A stretch of 64,000 bases of DNA, taken from contig OZ024874.1 of the NCBI GenBank assembly GCA_964017185.1, forward strand, positions 34,882,721 through 34,946,720, read 5' to 3'. A model generated the notes under the pieces. The model was not told where the DNA came from. It did not search any database and was given only the letters and a program-made list of their open reading frames with translations. The position numbers and the translations under genes are program-made. Below are positions 27,723-39,200 of this stretch, piece after piece. Positions within the stretch are counted from its first letter, which is position 1; each line of letters starts with the position of its first letter. Source of the DNA: Rugalucina vietnamica. Its lineage: Eukaryota > Mollusca > Bivalvia > Lucinida > Lucinidae.

Positions 27723-30321
27723 ATGCTACACTTACTGTAATGTTGACACTAACGGTTGTAACTGCAACGCTTAGTTTTAACGTGTTGCCACTAACGCTTG
27801 CAACTGCAATGCTTAATGTTAACGTGTTGCCTTTAAAGGATGCAACTGCAACGGTTAATGCTTACATGTTGACACTAACGTTTGCAACTGCAACGCTTAG
27901 CTTTAACGTGTTGCCACTAACGCTTAATGTTAACGTGTTGCCATTAAAGGTTGCAACTGTAACGGTTAGTGCTTACATGTTGACAGTAACGTTTGCAACT
28001 GTTTTAACGGTTGCAAATGCAAAGCTTAGTGTTTACGTGTTGCCATTAACGGTTTTAACTACAACGCTTAGTTTTAACGTGTTGACACGGTTTTAATGGT
28101 TGCAAATGTAAAGCTTAGTGTTTACGTGTTGTCATTAACGGTTTTAACTGCAACGCTTAGTTTTAACATGTTGCCGAGGTATTAACGGTTGCAAATCCAA
28201 TGCTTAGTGCTAACGTGTTGCAATTAACGGTTATAACTACAACGCTTAGTTTTAACGTGTTGACATGGTTTTAATGGTTGCAAATGCAAAGCTTAGTGTT
28301 TACGTGTTGTCATTAACGGTTGCAACTGCAACGCTTAGTGTAAAGATGTTGACACTAACGGTTGCAACTGCAATGCTAAGTGTTGACATAAACGGTTGCA
28401 ACGTGTTAACGTGTTGAAATTAACGTAAGCAAATGCTACGCTTACTGTTATGTTATAATGTTGACACTAACGGTTGTTTTAACGTTTTGCAAACGCTTAG
28501 TTTTAACGTTTTGCCACTAACGCTTGCAACTGCAATGCTTAATGTTAACGTGTTGCCTTTAAAGGTTGCAACTGTAACGGTTAGTGCTTACATGTTGACA
28601 CTAACGTTTGCAACTGCAACGCTTAGCTTTAACGTGTTGCCACTAACGCTTAATGTTAACGTGTTGCCATTAAAGGTTGCAACTGTAACGGTTAGTGCTT
28701 ACATGTTGAAACTAACGTTTGCAACTGTTTTAACGGTTGCAAATGCAAAGCTTAGTGTTTACGTGTTGCCATTAACGGTTTTAACTACAACGCTTAGTTT
28801 CAACGTGTTGACACGGTTTTAACGGTTGCAAATGCAAAGCTTAGTGTTTACGTGTTGTCATTAACGGTTTTAACTGCAACGCTTAGTTTTAACATGTTGC
28901 CACGGTATTAACGGTTGCAAATGCAATGCTTAGTGCTAACGTGTTGCAATTAACGGTTATAACTACAACGCTTAGTTTTAACGTGTTGACATGGTTTTAA
29001 TGGTTGCAAATGTAAAGCTTAGTGTTTACGTGTTGTCATTAACGGTTGCAACTGCAACGCTTAGTTTTAACGTGTTGCCGCGGTATTAACGGTTGCAAAT
29101 CCAATGCTTAGTGCTAAGTTACTGCTAACGTGTTGCAATTAACGGTTATAACTACAACGCTTAGTTTTAACGTGTTGACATGGTTTTAATGGTTGCAAAT
29201 GCAAAGCTTAGTGTTTACGTGTTGTCATTAACGGTTTTAACTACAACGCTTAGTTTTAACGCATTGTAACCGCAATGCTTAGTGTTAACGTGTTGTCATT
29301 AACGGTTGCAACTGCAACGCTTAGTGTAAACATGTTGACACTAACGGTTGCAACTGCAATGCTAAGTGTTAACATGTTGACATAAACGGTTGCAACGTGT
29401 TAACGTGTTGAAATTAACGTAAACAAATGCTACACTTACTGTAATGTTGACACTAACGGTTGTAACTGCAACGCTTAGTTTTAACGTGTTGCCACTAACG
29501 CTTGCAACTGCAATGCTTAATGTTAACGTGTTGCCTTTAAAGGTTGCAACTGCAACGGTTAGTGCTTACATGTTGACACTAACGTTTGCAACTGCAACGC
29601 TTAGCTTTAACGTGTTGCCACTAACGCTTAATGTTAACGTGTTGCCATTAAAGGTTGCAACTGTAACGGTTAGTGCTTACATGTTGACACTAACGTTTGC
29701 AACTGCAACGCTTAGCTTTAACGAGTTGCCACTAACGCTTAAAGTTAACGTGTTGCCATTAAAGGTTGCAACTGTAACGGTTAGTGCTGACATGTTGACA
29801 CTAACGTTTGCAACTGTTTTAACGGTTGCAAATGCAAAGCTTAGTGTTTACGTGTTGCCATTAACGGTTTTAACTACAACGCTTAGTTTTAACGTGTTGA
29901 CACGGTTTTAACGGTTGCAAATGCAAAGCTTAGTGTTTACGTGTTGTCATTAACGGTTTTAACTGCAACGCTTAGTTTTAACATGTTGCCACGGTATTAA
30001 CGGTTGCAAATCCATTGCTTAGTGCTAACGTGTTGCAATTAACAGTTATAACTACAACGCTAAGTTTTAACGTGTTGACATGGTTTTAACGGTTGCAAAT
30101 GCAAAGCTTAGTGTTTACGTGTTGTCATTAACGGTTTTAACTACAACGCTTAGTTTTAACGCATTCTAACCGAAATGCTTAGTGTTAACGTGTTGTCATT
30201 AATAACGGTTGCAACTGCAACGCTTAGTGTAAACATGTTGACACTAACGGTTGCAACTGCAATGCTAAGTGTTAACATGTTGACATAAACGGTTGCAACG
30301 TGTTGAAATTAACGTAAACAA
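27723..30321 (+). repeat. HOR2 copy 3 (2599 bp, more diverged)
   Basis: Same block order (710, 994, 895 bp) but with more private changes. Examples are an altered start near 28468-28510 (TTGTTTTAACGTTTTGCAAACG) and AAAGTTAACG near 29742. Confidence 0.8.
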
Positions 30322-32011
30322 ATGCTACACTTACTGTAACACTAACGGTTGTAACTGCAACGCTTAGTTTTAACGTGTTGCCACTAACGCTTGCAACTGC
30401 AATGCTTAATGTGGTAACGTGTTGCCTTTAAAGGTTGCAACTGCAACGGTTAATGCTTACATGTTGACACTAACGTTTGCAACTGCAACGCTTAGCTTTA
30501 ACGTGTTGCCACTAACGCTTAATGTTAACGTGTTGCCATTAAAGGTTGCAACTGTAACGGTTAGTGCTTACATGTTGACAGTAACGTTTGCAACTGTTTT
30601 AACGGTTGCAAATGCAAAGCTTAGTGTTTACGTGTTGCCATTAACGGTTTTAACTACAACGCTTAGTTTTAACGTGTTGACACGGTTTTAATGGTTGCAA
30701 ATGTAAAGCTTAGTGTTTACGTGTTGTCATTAACGGTTTTAACTGCAACGCTTAGTTTTAACATGTTGCCGAGGTATTAACGGTTGCAAATCCAATGCTT
30801 AGTGCTAACGTGCTGCAATTAACGGTTATAACTACAACACTTAGTTTTAACGTGTTGACATGGTTTTAATGGTTGCAAATGCAAAGCTTAGTGTTTACGT
30901 GTTGTCATTAACGGTTGCAACTGCAACGCTTAGTGTAAACATGTTGACACTAACGGTTGCAACTGCAATGCTAAGTGTTGACATAAACGGTTGCAACGTG
31001 TTAACGTGTTGAAATTAACGTAAGCAAATGCTACACTTACTGTTATGTTATAATGTTGACACTAACGGTTGTAACTGCAACGCTTAGTTTTAACGTGTTG
31101 CCACTAACGCTTGCAACTGCAATGCTTAATGTTAACGTGTTGTCTTTAAAGGTTGCAACTGCAACGGTTAGTGCTTACATGTAGACACTAACGTTTGTAA
31201 CTGCAATGCTTAGCTTTAAAGGTTGCAACTGCAACGGTTAGTGCTTACATGTAGACACTAACGTTTGTAACTGCAACGCTTAGCTTTAACGTGTTGCCAC
31301 TAACGCTTAATGTTAACGTGTTGCCATTAAAGGTTGCAACTGTAACGGTTAGTGCTTACATGTTGACACTAACGTTTGCAACTGCAACGCTTAGATTTAA
31401 CGTGTTGCCACTAACGCTTAATGTTAACGTGTCGCCATTAAAAAGGTTGCAACTGTAACGGTTAGTGCTTACATGTTGACACTAACGTTTGCAACTGTTT
31501 TAACGGTTGCAAATGCAAAGCTTAGTGTTTACGTGTTGCCATTAACGGTTTTAACTACAACGCTTAGTTTTAACGTGTTGACACGGTTTTAACGGTTGCA
31601 AATGCAAAGCTTAGTGTTTACGTGTTGTCATTAACGGTTTTAACTGCAACGCTTAGTTTTAACGTGTTGCCACGGTATTAACGGTTGCAAATCCAATGAT
31701 TAGTGCTAACGTGTTGCAATAAACGGTTATAACTACAACGCTTAGTTTTAAGGTGTTGACATGGTTTTAATGGTTGCAAATGCATAGCTTAGTGTTTACG
31801 TGTTGTCATTAACGGTTTTAACTACAACGCTTAGTTTTAACGCATTCTAACCGAAATGCTTAGTGTTAACGTGTTGTCATTAATAACGGTTGCAACTGCA
31901 ACGCTTAGTGTAAACATGTTGACACTAACGGTTGCAACTGCAATGCTAAGTGTTAACATGTTGACATAAACGGTTGCAACGTGTTAACGTGTTGAAATTA
32001 ACGTAAGCAAA
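30322..32011 (+). repeat. HOR2 copy 4, truncated by foreign block
   Basis: The first block (706 bp) and most of the second are present. The unit stops within the anchor segment at 32011, just after ACGTAAGCAAA. It contains a private 70-bp tandem duplication at 31144-31283. Confidence 0.8.
31144..31283 (+). repeat. 70-bp local tandem duplication
   Basis: Two adjacent 70-bp copies, 31144-31213 and 31214-31283, each starting CTTTAAAGGTTGCAACTG. Both share the otherwise rare ACATGTAGACAC variant. They differ at 31207 (T) versus 31277 (C). The length is not a multiple of 42, so this is a fresh local slippage event, not loss or gain of whole monomers. Confidence 0.88.
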
Positions 32012-32087
32012 GGCGCAATCAGAAAAAGATTCCCACTCCAAAAACCGAGGCGGGAAAAAACCAAACCAACAATCAGGTACTTATACC

Positions 32088-32351
32088 ATGAAACATATCG
32101 TAAGCCGAATGAGCAGCTATTTTCCCAATAGGTGGCCACTCAGTTACCTTAACTTAACTAAAAATATGAAAACATACATAAGGCGCCAACAGCACAAAAA
32201 ATTTTTCAAACACCAAGACATAAAACGAAAAGAACCACCACAGAAGTATCGACTTGGAACGATCAGTAACACAAAGTTACTGGCCGGCTTAAACCGGTTT
32301 TACATGGCCATAACCTCACCCTCAGCTTCTGCAGTGGTTCATAACATTTAG
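32088..32351 (+). CDS. Unrecognised open frame, doubtful gene fragment
   Basis: The first ATG is at 32088, giving 87 codons to a TAG at 32349. The same frame is open upstream across the left edge of the inserted block, from about 32013, so about 112 codons of the block are open. The translation is basic (runs such as RRQQHKKFFKHQDIKRK) and its composition is unlike the hydrophobic satellite frames. I recognise no domain, signal peptide or membrane segment. Upstream openness right to the junction suggests the 3' end of a longer, truncated coding region, but chance is not excluded. No splice sites or polyadenylation signal were convincingly assigned. Confidence 0.2.
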   Translation: MKHIVSRMSSYFPNRWPLSYLNLTKNMKTYIRRQQHKKFFKHQDIKRKEPPQKYRLGTISNTKLLAGLNRFYMAITSPSASAVVHNI

Positions 32352-32617
32352 TTAGTTATTCGGTCCTCGTGGTGAATCTCTAACTAGTAAATGAATCATC
32401 AAGAACAAACAAATAAATCATGATAAACATCCTGATGAATCAAAAACCAGGACTCACAGACTGAGTAAGCTGCCCGACGATGGAGATCCCTGGGCGCCGA
32501 ATAACCTACTAACTTCGGAGCAAAAGAAAAACACTGTTGGACCCCGGTGGGCCAAGCAACAGACAAGAAGCTCCGGCCCCAACCAACTAAAATGAAAGCT
32601 TTATGTCGGGGCCATCT

Positions 32618-32690
32618 TGCTTGAAGTACGCTGAAAAATGCTTGAAGTACGCTGAAAAACATAAATGCTTGAAGTACGCTGAAAAACATG
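32618..32690 (+). repeat. Three-copy minisatellite
   Basis: Three copies of TGCTTGAAGTACGCTGAAAAA, at 32618-32638, 32639-32659 and 32666-32686. The second and third are separated by CATAAA. This explains the repeated FFSVLQA peptide in the reverse-strand frame, which is not a gene. Confidence 0.9.
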
Positions 32691-32759
32691 CAAAAACATT
32701 TCTTTCACTGTATTTAGTGTGGAAGACCTATGTATATCAAAACTTGATAAAATTGGTAT

Positions 32760-32840
32760 TTTCATTGATATGAAATTTCACTGATATCAAATCTCACTGA
32801 TATCAAAAGTCACTAGTGACTGATATCAGCCTATATCGTC
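32760..32840. repeat. Cluster of TGATATC repeats with a palindrome
   Basis: Several spaced copies of TCACTGATATCAAA or close relatives, followed by the perfect 14-bp palindrome AGTCACTAGTGACT (about 32807-32820), which is flanked by TGATATC on both sides. It is short and without assigned function. It is not the same as the GGATATCC array of the second insertion. Confidence 0.7.
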
Positions 32841-33100
32841 ACTGTAGATTTTGGATTACTTCTGACGTTTCCATTTACTTGACGTCATTAAATGTGTCTC
32901 ACTTCAGAAATTCAAATGCCTATAACTCCGTTATTTATGAACGAAAACATAAAGTGTGGGTATTCATTTTCTTAGTTAGAACGTAAGGAACAATGTGGTA
33001 CCAAAATTATTTGTGTTTTCAAAAATTTTTGGTTTTTGCATTTTTACCGCCTGCCTTGTAAATAGGAAAATGCCCGTGTATTGTATAAAATAAAAAGAAA

Positions 33101-33249
33101 ATTTGCTTTTTTTCGGTGAATACCAAATATATTTCACCTCGAGTGTTGAAAACATAAAAATTTTCACTCGTGCTGCGCACTCGTGAAAATTTTGATGTTT
33201 TCAACTCACTCGGTGAAATATATTTGGTATTCACCGAAAAAAAGCAAAT
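33101..33249. repeat. 149-bp near-perfect hairpin (MITE-like)
   Basis: The left arm 33101-33172 and right arm 33178-33249 are reverse complements around the short loop CTGCG. The outer 37 bases (ATTTGCTTTTTTTCGG onward) pair perfectly, and the inner part has a few mismatches. The hairpin sits at the right edge of the inserted block, 8 bp from the satellite. It looks like a small foldback or MITE-type element with no coding capacity. No target-site duplication was found. Hairpins of this look seem familiar from bivalve genomes, but I cannot verify that here. Confidence 0.88.
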
Positions 33250-33257
33250 ATCCTCTA

Positions 33258-36200
33258 TGACACTAACGGTTGTAACTGCAACGCTTAGTTTTAACGTGTT
33301 GCCACTAACGCTTGCAACTGCAATGCTTAATGTTAACGTGTTGCCTTTAAAGGTTGCAACTGCAACGGTTAGTGCTTACATGTTGACACTAACGTTTGCA
33401 ACTGCAACGCTTAGCTTTAACGTGTTGCCACTAACGCTTAATGTTAACGTGTTGCCATTAAAGGTTGCAACTGTAACGGTTAGTGCTTACATGTTGACGC
33501 TAACGTTTGCAACTGTTTTAACGGTTGCAAATGCAAAGCTTAGTGTTTACGTGTTGCCATTAACGGTTTTAACTACAACGCTTAGTTTCAACGTGTTGAC
33601 ACGGTTTTAACGGTTGCAAATGCAAACCTTAGTGTTTACGTGTTGTCATTAACGGTTTTAACTGCAACGCTTAGTTTTAACATGTTGCCACGGTATTAAC
33701 GGTTGCAAATGCAATGCTTTAGTGCTAACGTGTTGCAATTAACGGTTATAACTACAACGCTTAGTTTTAACGTGTTGACATGGTTTTAATGGTTGCAAAT
33801 GCAAAGCTCAGTGTTTACGTGTTGTCATTAACGGTTTTAACGTGTTGCCACGGTATTAACGGTTGCAAATCCAATGCTTAGTGCTAACGTGTTGCAATAA
33901 ACGGTTATAACTACAACGCTTAGTTTTAACGTGTTGACATGGTTTTAATGGTTGCAAATGCAAAGCTTAGTGTTTACGTGTTGTCATTAACGGTTTTAAC
34001 GCTTAGTTTTAACACATTGTAACCGCAATGCTTAGTGTTAACGTGTTGACATTAACGGTTGCAACTGCAACGCTTAGTGTAAACATGTTGTCACTAACGG
34101 TTGCAACGTGTTAACGTGTTGAAATTAACGTAAGCAAATGCTACACTTACTGTAATGTTGACACTAACGCTTGCAACTGCAATGCTTAATGTTAACGTGT
34201 TGCCTTTAAAGGTTGCAACTGCAACAACCGTTGCAGTGCTTACATGTTGACACTAACGTTTGCAACTGCAACGCTTAGCTTTAACGTGTTGCCACTAACG
34301 CTTAATGTTAACGTCTTGCCATTAAAGGTTGCAACTGTAACGGTTAGTGCTTACATGTTGACACTAACGTTTGCAACTGTTTTAACGGTTGCAAATGCAA
34401 AGCTTAGTGTTTACTGTTTTAACTACAACACTTAGTTTTAACATGTTGACACGGTTTTAACGGTTGCAAATGCAAAGCTTAGTGTTTACGTGTTGTCATT
34501 AACGGTTTTAACTGCAACGCGTAGTTTTAACGGTTGCAAATCCATTGCTTAGTGCTAACGTGTTGCAATTAACAGTTATAACTACAACGCTTAGTTTTAA
34601 CGTGTTGACATGGTTTTAATGGTTGCAAATGCAAAGCTCAGTGTTTACGTGTTGTCATTAACGGTTTTAACTGCAACGCTTAGTTTTAACGTGTTGCCAC
34701 GGTATTAACGGTTGCAAATCCAATGCTTAGTGCTAACGTGTTGCAATAAACGGTTATAACTACAACGCTTAGTTTTAACGTGTTGACATGGTTTTAATGG
34801 TTGCAAATGCAAAGCTTAGTGTTTACGTGTTGTCATTAACGGTTTTAACTACAACGCTTAGTTTTAACGCATTGTAACCGAAATGCTTAGTGTTAACGTG
34901 TTGTCATTAATAACGGTTGCAACTGCAACGCTTAGTGTAAACATGTTGACACTAACGGTTGCAACTGCAATGCTAAGTGTTAACATGTTGACATAAACGG
35001 TTGCAACGTGTTAACGTGTTGAAATTAACGTAAGCAAATGCTACACTTACTGTTATAATGTTGACACTAACGGTTGTAACTGAAACGCTTAGTTTTAACG
35101 TGTTGCCACTAACGCTTGCAACTGCAATGCTTAATGTTAACGTGTTGCCTTTAAAGGTTGCCACTGCAACGGTTAGTGCTTACATGTTGACACTAACGTT
35201 TGCAACTGCAACGCTTAGCTTTAACGTGTTGCCACTAACGCTTAATGTTAACGTGTTGCCATTAAAGGTTGCAACTGTAACGGTTAGTGCTTACATGTTG
35301 ACACTAACGTTTGCAACTGCAACGCTTAGCTTTAACGAGTTGCCACTAACGCTTAATGTTAACGTGTTGCCATTAAAGGTTGCAACTGTAACGGTTAGTG
35401 CTGACATGTTGACACTAACGTTTGCAACTGTTTTAACGGTTGCAAATGCAAAGCTTAGTGTTTACGTGTTGCTATTAACGGTTTTAACTACAACGCTTAG
35501 TTTTAACGTGTTGACACGGTTTTAACGGTTGCAAATGCAAAGCTTAGTGTTTACGTGTTGTCATTAACGGTTTTAACTGCAACGCTTAGTTTTAACATGT
35601 TGCCACGGTATTAACGGTTGCAAATCCATTGCTTAGTGCTAACGTGTTGCAATTAACAGTTATAACTACAACGCTTAGTTTTAACGTGTTTACATGGTTT
35701 TAATGGTTGCAAATGCAAAGCTTAGTGTTTACGTGTTGTCATTAACGGTTTTAACTACAACGCTTAGTTTTAACGCATTGTAACCGCAATGCTTAGTGTT
35801 AACGTGTTGTCATTAACGGTTGCAACTGCAACGCTTAGTGTAAACATGTTGACACTAACGGTTGCAACTGCAATGCTAAGTGTTAACATGTTGACATAAA
35901 CGGTTGCAACGTGTTAACGTGTTGAAATTAACGTAAACAAATGCTACACTTACTGTAATGTTGACACTAACGGTTGTAACTGCAACGCTTAGTTTTAACG
36001 TGTTGCCACTAACGCTTGCAACTGCAATGCTTAATGTTAACGTGTTGCCTTTAAAGGTTGCAACTGCAACGGTTAGTGCTTACATGTTGACACTAACGTT
36101 TGCAACTGCAACGCTTAGCTTTAACGCGTTGCCACTAACGCTTAATGTTAACGTGTTGCCATTAAAGGTTGCAACTGTAACGGTTAGTGCTTACATGTTG

Positions 36201-39200
36201 ACACTAACGTTTGCAACTGCAACGCTTAGCTTTAACGAGTTGCCACTAACGCTTAATGTTAACGTGTTGCCATTAAAGGTTGCAACTGTAACGGTTAGTG
36301 CTGACATGTTGACACTAACGTTTGCAACTGTTTTAACGGTTGCAAATGCAAAGCTTAGTGTTTACGTGTTGCCATTAACGGTTTTAACTACAACGCTTAG
36401 TTTTAACGTGTTGACACGGTTTTAACGGTTGCAAATGCAAAGCTTAGTGTTTACGTGTTGTTATTAACGGTTTTAACTGCAACGCTTAGTTTTAACATGT
36501 TGCCACGGTATTAACGGTTGCAAATCCATTGCTTAGTGCTAACGTGTTGCAATTAACAGTTATAACTACAGCGCTTAGTTTTAACGTGTTGACATGGTTT
36601 TAATGGTTGCAAATGCAAAGCTTAGTGTTTACGTGTTGTCATTAACGGTTTTAACTACAACGCTTAGTTTTAACGCATTGTAACCGCAATGCTTAGTGTT
36701 AACGTGTTGTCATTAACGGTTGCAACTGCAACGCTTAGTGTAAACATGTTGACACTAACGGTTGCAACTGCAATGTTAAGTGTTAACATGTTGACATAAA
36801 CGGTTGCAACGTGTTGAAATTAACGTAAACAAATGCAACACTTACTGTAATGTTGACACTAACGGTTGTAACTGCAACGCTTAGTTTTAACGTGTTGCCA
36901 CTAACGCTTGCAGCTGCAATGCTTAATGTTAACGTGTTGCCTTTAAAGGTTGCAACTGCAACGGTTAATGCTTACATGTTGACACTAACGTTTGCAACTG
37001 CAACGCTTAGCTTTAACGTGTTGCCACTAACGCTTAATGTTAACGTCTTGCCATTAAAGGTTGCAACTGTAACGGTTAGTGCTTACATAATGACAGTAAC
37101 GTTTGCAACTGTTTTAACGGTTGCAAATGCAAAGCTTAGTGTTTACGTGTTGCCATTAACGGATTTAACTACAACGCTTAGTTTTAACGTGTTGACACGG
37201 TTTTAATGGTTGCAAATGTAAAGCTTAGTGTTTAAGTGTTGTCATTAACGGTTTTAACTGCAACGCTTAGTTTTAACATGTTGCCGAGGTATTAACGGTT
37301 GCAAATCCAATGCTTAGTGCTAACGTGTTGCAATTAACGGTTATAACTACAACGCTTAGTTTTAACGTGTTGACATGGTTTTAATGGTTGCAAATGCAAA
37401 GCTTAGTGTTTACGTGTTGTCATTAACGGTTGCAACTGCAACGCTTAGTGTAAACATGTTGACACTAACGGTTGCAACTGCAATGCTAAGTGTTGACATA
37501 AACGGTTGCAACGTGTTAACGTGTTGAAATTAACGTAAGCAAATGCTACACTTACTGTTATGTTATAATGTTGACACTAACGGTTGTAACTGCAACGCTT
37601 AGTTTTAACGTGTTGCCACTAACGCTTGCAACTGCAATGCTTAATGTTAACGTGTTGCCTTTAAAGGTTGCAACTGCAACGGTTAGTGCTTACATGTTGA
37701 CACTAACGTTTGCAACTGCAACGCTTAGCTTTAACGTGTTGCCACTAACGCTTAATGTTAACGTGTTGCCATTAAAGGTTGCAACCGTAACGGTTAGTGC
37801 TTACATGTTGACACTAACGTTTGCAACTGTTTTAACGGTTGCAAATGCAAAGCTTAGTGTTTACGTGTTGCCATTAACGGTTTTAACTACAACGCTTAGT
37901 TTCAACGTGTTGACACGGTTTTAACGGTTGCAAATGCAAAGCTTAGTGTTTACGTGTTGTCATTAACGGTTTTAACTGCAACGCTTAGTTTTAACATGTT
38001 GCCACGGTATTAACGGCTGCAAATGCAATGCTTAGTGCTAACGTGTTGCAATTAACAGTTATAACTACAACGCTTAGTTTTAACGTGTTGACATGGTTTT
38101 AATGGTTGCAAATGTAAAGCTTAGTGTTTACGTGTTGTCATTAACGGTTGCAACTGCAACGCTTAGTTTTAACGTGTTGCCGCGGTATTAACGGTTGCAA
38201 ATCCAATGCTTAGTGCTAAGTTACTGCTAACGTGTTGCAATTAACGGTTATAACTACAACGCTTAGTTTTAACGTGTTGACATGGTTTTAATGGTTGCAA
38301 ATGCAAAGCTTAGTGTTTACGTGTTGTCATTAACGGTTTTAACTACAACGCTTAGTTTTAACGCATTGTAACCGAAATGCTTAGTGTTAACGTGTTGTCA
38401 TTAATAACGGTTGCAACTGCAACGGTTAGTGCTTACATGTTGACACTAACGGTTGCAACTGCAATGCTAAGTGTTAACATGTTGACATAAACGGTTGCAA
38501 CGTGTTAACGTGTTGAAATTAACGTAAGCAAATGCTACACTTACTGTTATAATGTTGACACTAACGGTTGTAACTGCAACGCTTAGTTTTAACGTGTTGC
38601 CACTAACGCTTGCAACTGCAATGCTTAATGTTAACGTGTTGCCTTTAAAGGTTGCAACTGCAACGGTTAGTGCTTACATGTTGACACTAACGTTTGCAAC
38701 TGCAACGCTTAGCTTTAACGTGTTGCCACTAACGCTTAATGTTAACGTGTTGCCATTAAAGGTTGCAACTGTAACGGTTAGTGCTTACATGTTGACACTA
38801 ACGTTTGCAATTGCAACGCTTAGCTTTAACGAGTTGCCACTAACGCTTAATGTTAACGTGTTGCCATTAAAGATTGCAACTGTAACGGTTAGTGCTGACA
38901 TGTTGACACTAACGTTTGCAACTGTTTTAACGGTTGCAAATGCAAAGCTTAGTGTTTACGTGTTGCCATTAACGGTTTTAACTACAACGCTTAGTTTTAA
39001 CGTGTTGACACGGTTTTAACGGTTGCAAATGCAAAGCTTAGTGTTTACGTGTTGTCATTAACGGTTTTAACTGCAACGCTTAGTTTTAACATGTTGCCAC
39101 GGTATTAACGGTTGCAAATCCATTGCTTAGTGCTAACGTGTTGCAATTAACTACAACGCTTAGTTTTAACGTGTTGACATGGTTTTAATGGTTGCAAATG

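Larger units (their letters stand above)
1..32011 (+). repeat. Satellite array, left segment
   Basis: Continuous tandem satellite, all in one orientation. The 42-bp monomer begins ACGTGTTG or ACATGTTG and consists of three submonomers of about 14, 15 and 13 bp, mostly starting AACG. Common length variants are 27 bp (middle submonomer missing), 47 bp (ACGTGTTGACACGG or ACATGG type) and 60 bp (an extra submonomer). Blocks of about 435-994 bp are delimited by an anchor segment (GAAATTAACGTA followed by CAAATGCTACACTTACTG). Anchor ATGCTAC positions here are 671, 1571, 2304, 3188, 4031, 4931, 5664, 6548, 7391, 8291, 9024, 9908, 10751, 11651, 12384, 13106, 13811, 14746, 15637, 16480, 17380, 18104, 18539, 19475, 20366, 21266, 21999, 22721, 23431, 24416, 25311, 26021, 27006, 27723, 28433, 29427, 30322 and 31028. 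The array is open at the left window edge and ends at the junction with a foreign block. No gene is seen in it. Confidence 0.97.
22721..32011 (+). repeat. HOR2: three-block higher-order repeat, 2.4-2.6 kb period
   Basis: Blocks run about 710, 985 and 895 bp in order. Anchors are 22721, 23431, 24416 | 25311, 26021, 27006 | 27723, 28433, 29427 | 30322, 31028. Period lengths are 2590, 2412 and 2599 bp, with a fourth unit cut off at the 32012 junction. The second unit is 178 bp short. The first two copies are nearly identical, sharing rare variants such as TTCGTGTTTACG near 23291 and 25881. Later copies are more diverged. Confidence 0.88.
32012..33257. other. Non-satellite inserted block (mosaic, possibly mobile-element-derived)
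   Basis: Sequence unrelated to the satellite breaks the array between GTAAGCAAA (to 32011) and TGACACTAACGG (from 33258). Compared with uninterrupted anchors, about 23 bp of satellite is missing at the site. The array resumes in the same orientation, and I see no target-site duplication. The block is a mosaic: a coding-like open frame (32013-32351), unremarkable sequence (32352-32617), a minisatellite (32618-32690), AT-rich sequence with GATATC motifs (about 32760-32840), a palindromic TGACGTCA at 32880-32887, AT-rich unique sequence, and a long hairpin at the right edge (33101-33249). It may be a deletion-associated insertion or the remains of an element; the family was not recognised. Confidence 0.85.

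Noticed and set aside
32399..32689. Reverse-strand 96-codon frame with an FFSVLQA repeat
   Set aside because: The repeat is the translation of the three-copy minisatellite at 32618-32690. The rest shows no recognisable domain.
32760..32840. TGATATC cluster of the first block as a relative of the GGATATCC array
   Set aside because: They share only the GATATC core. Spacing, linkers and flanks differ, so common origin is not supported.
32976..33234. Overlapping reverse-strand frames next to and inside the hairpin
   Set aside because: They lie in AT-rich sequence and the hairpin arm, overlap each other in different frames and resemble nothing known to me.
34973..35164. Reverse-strand 63-codon frame in the satellite
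   Set aside because: Antisense shadow of the repeat in one block only; it is open because of private variants.
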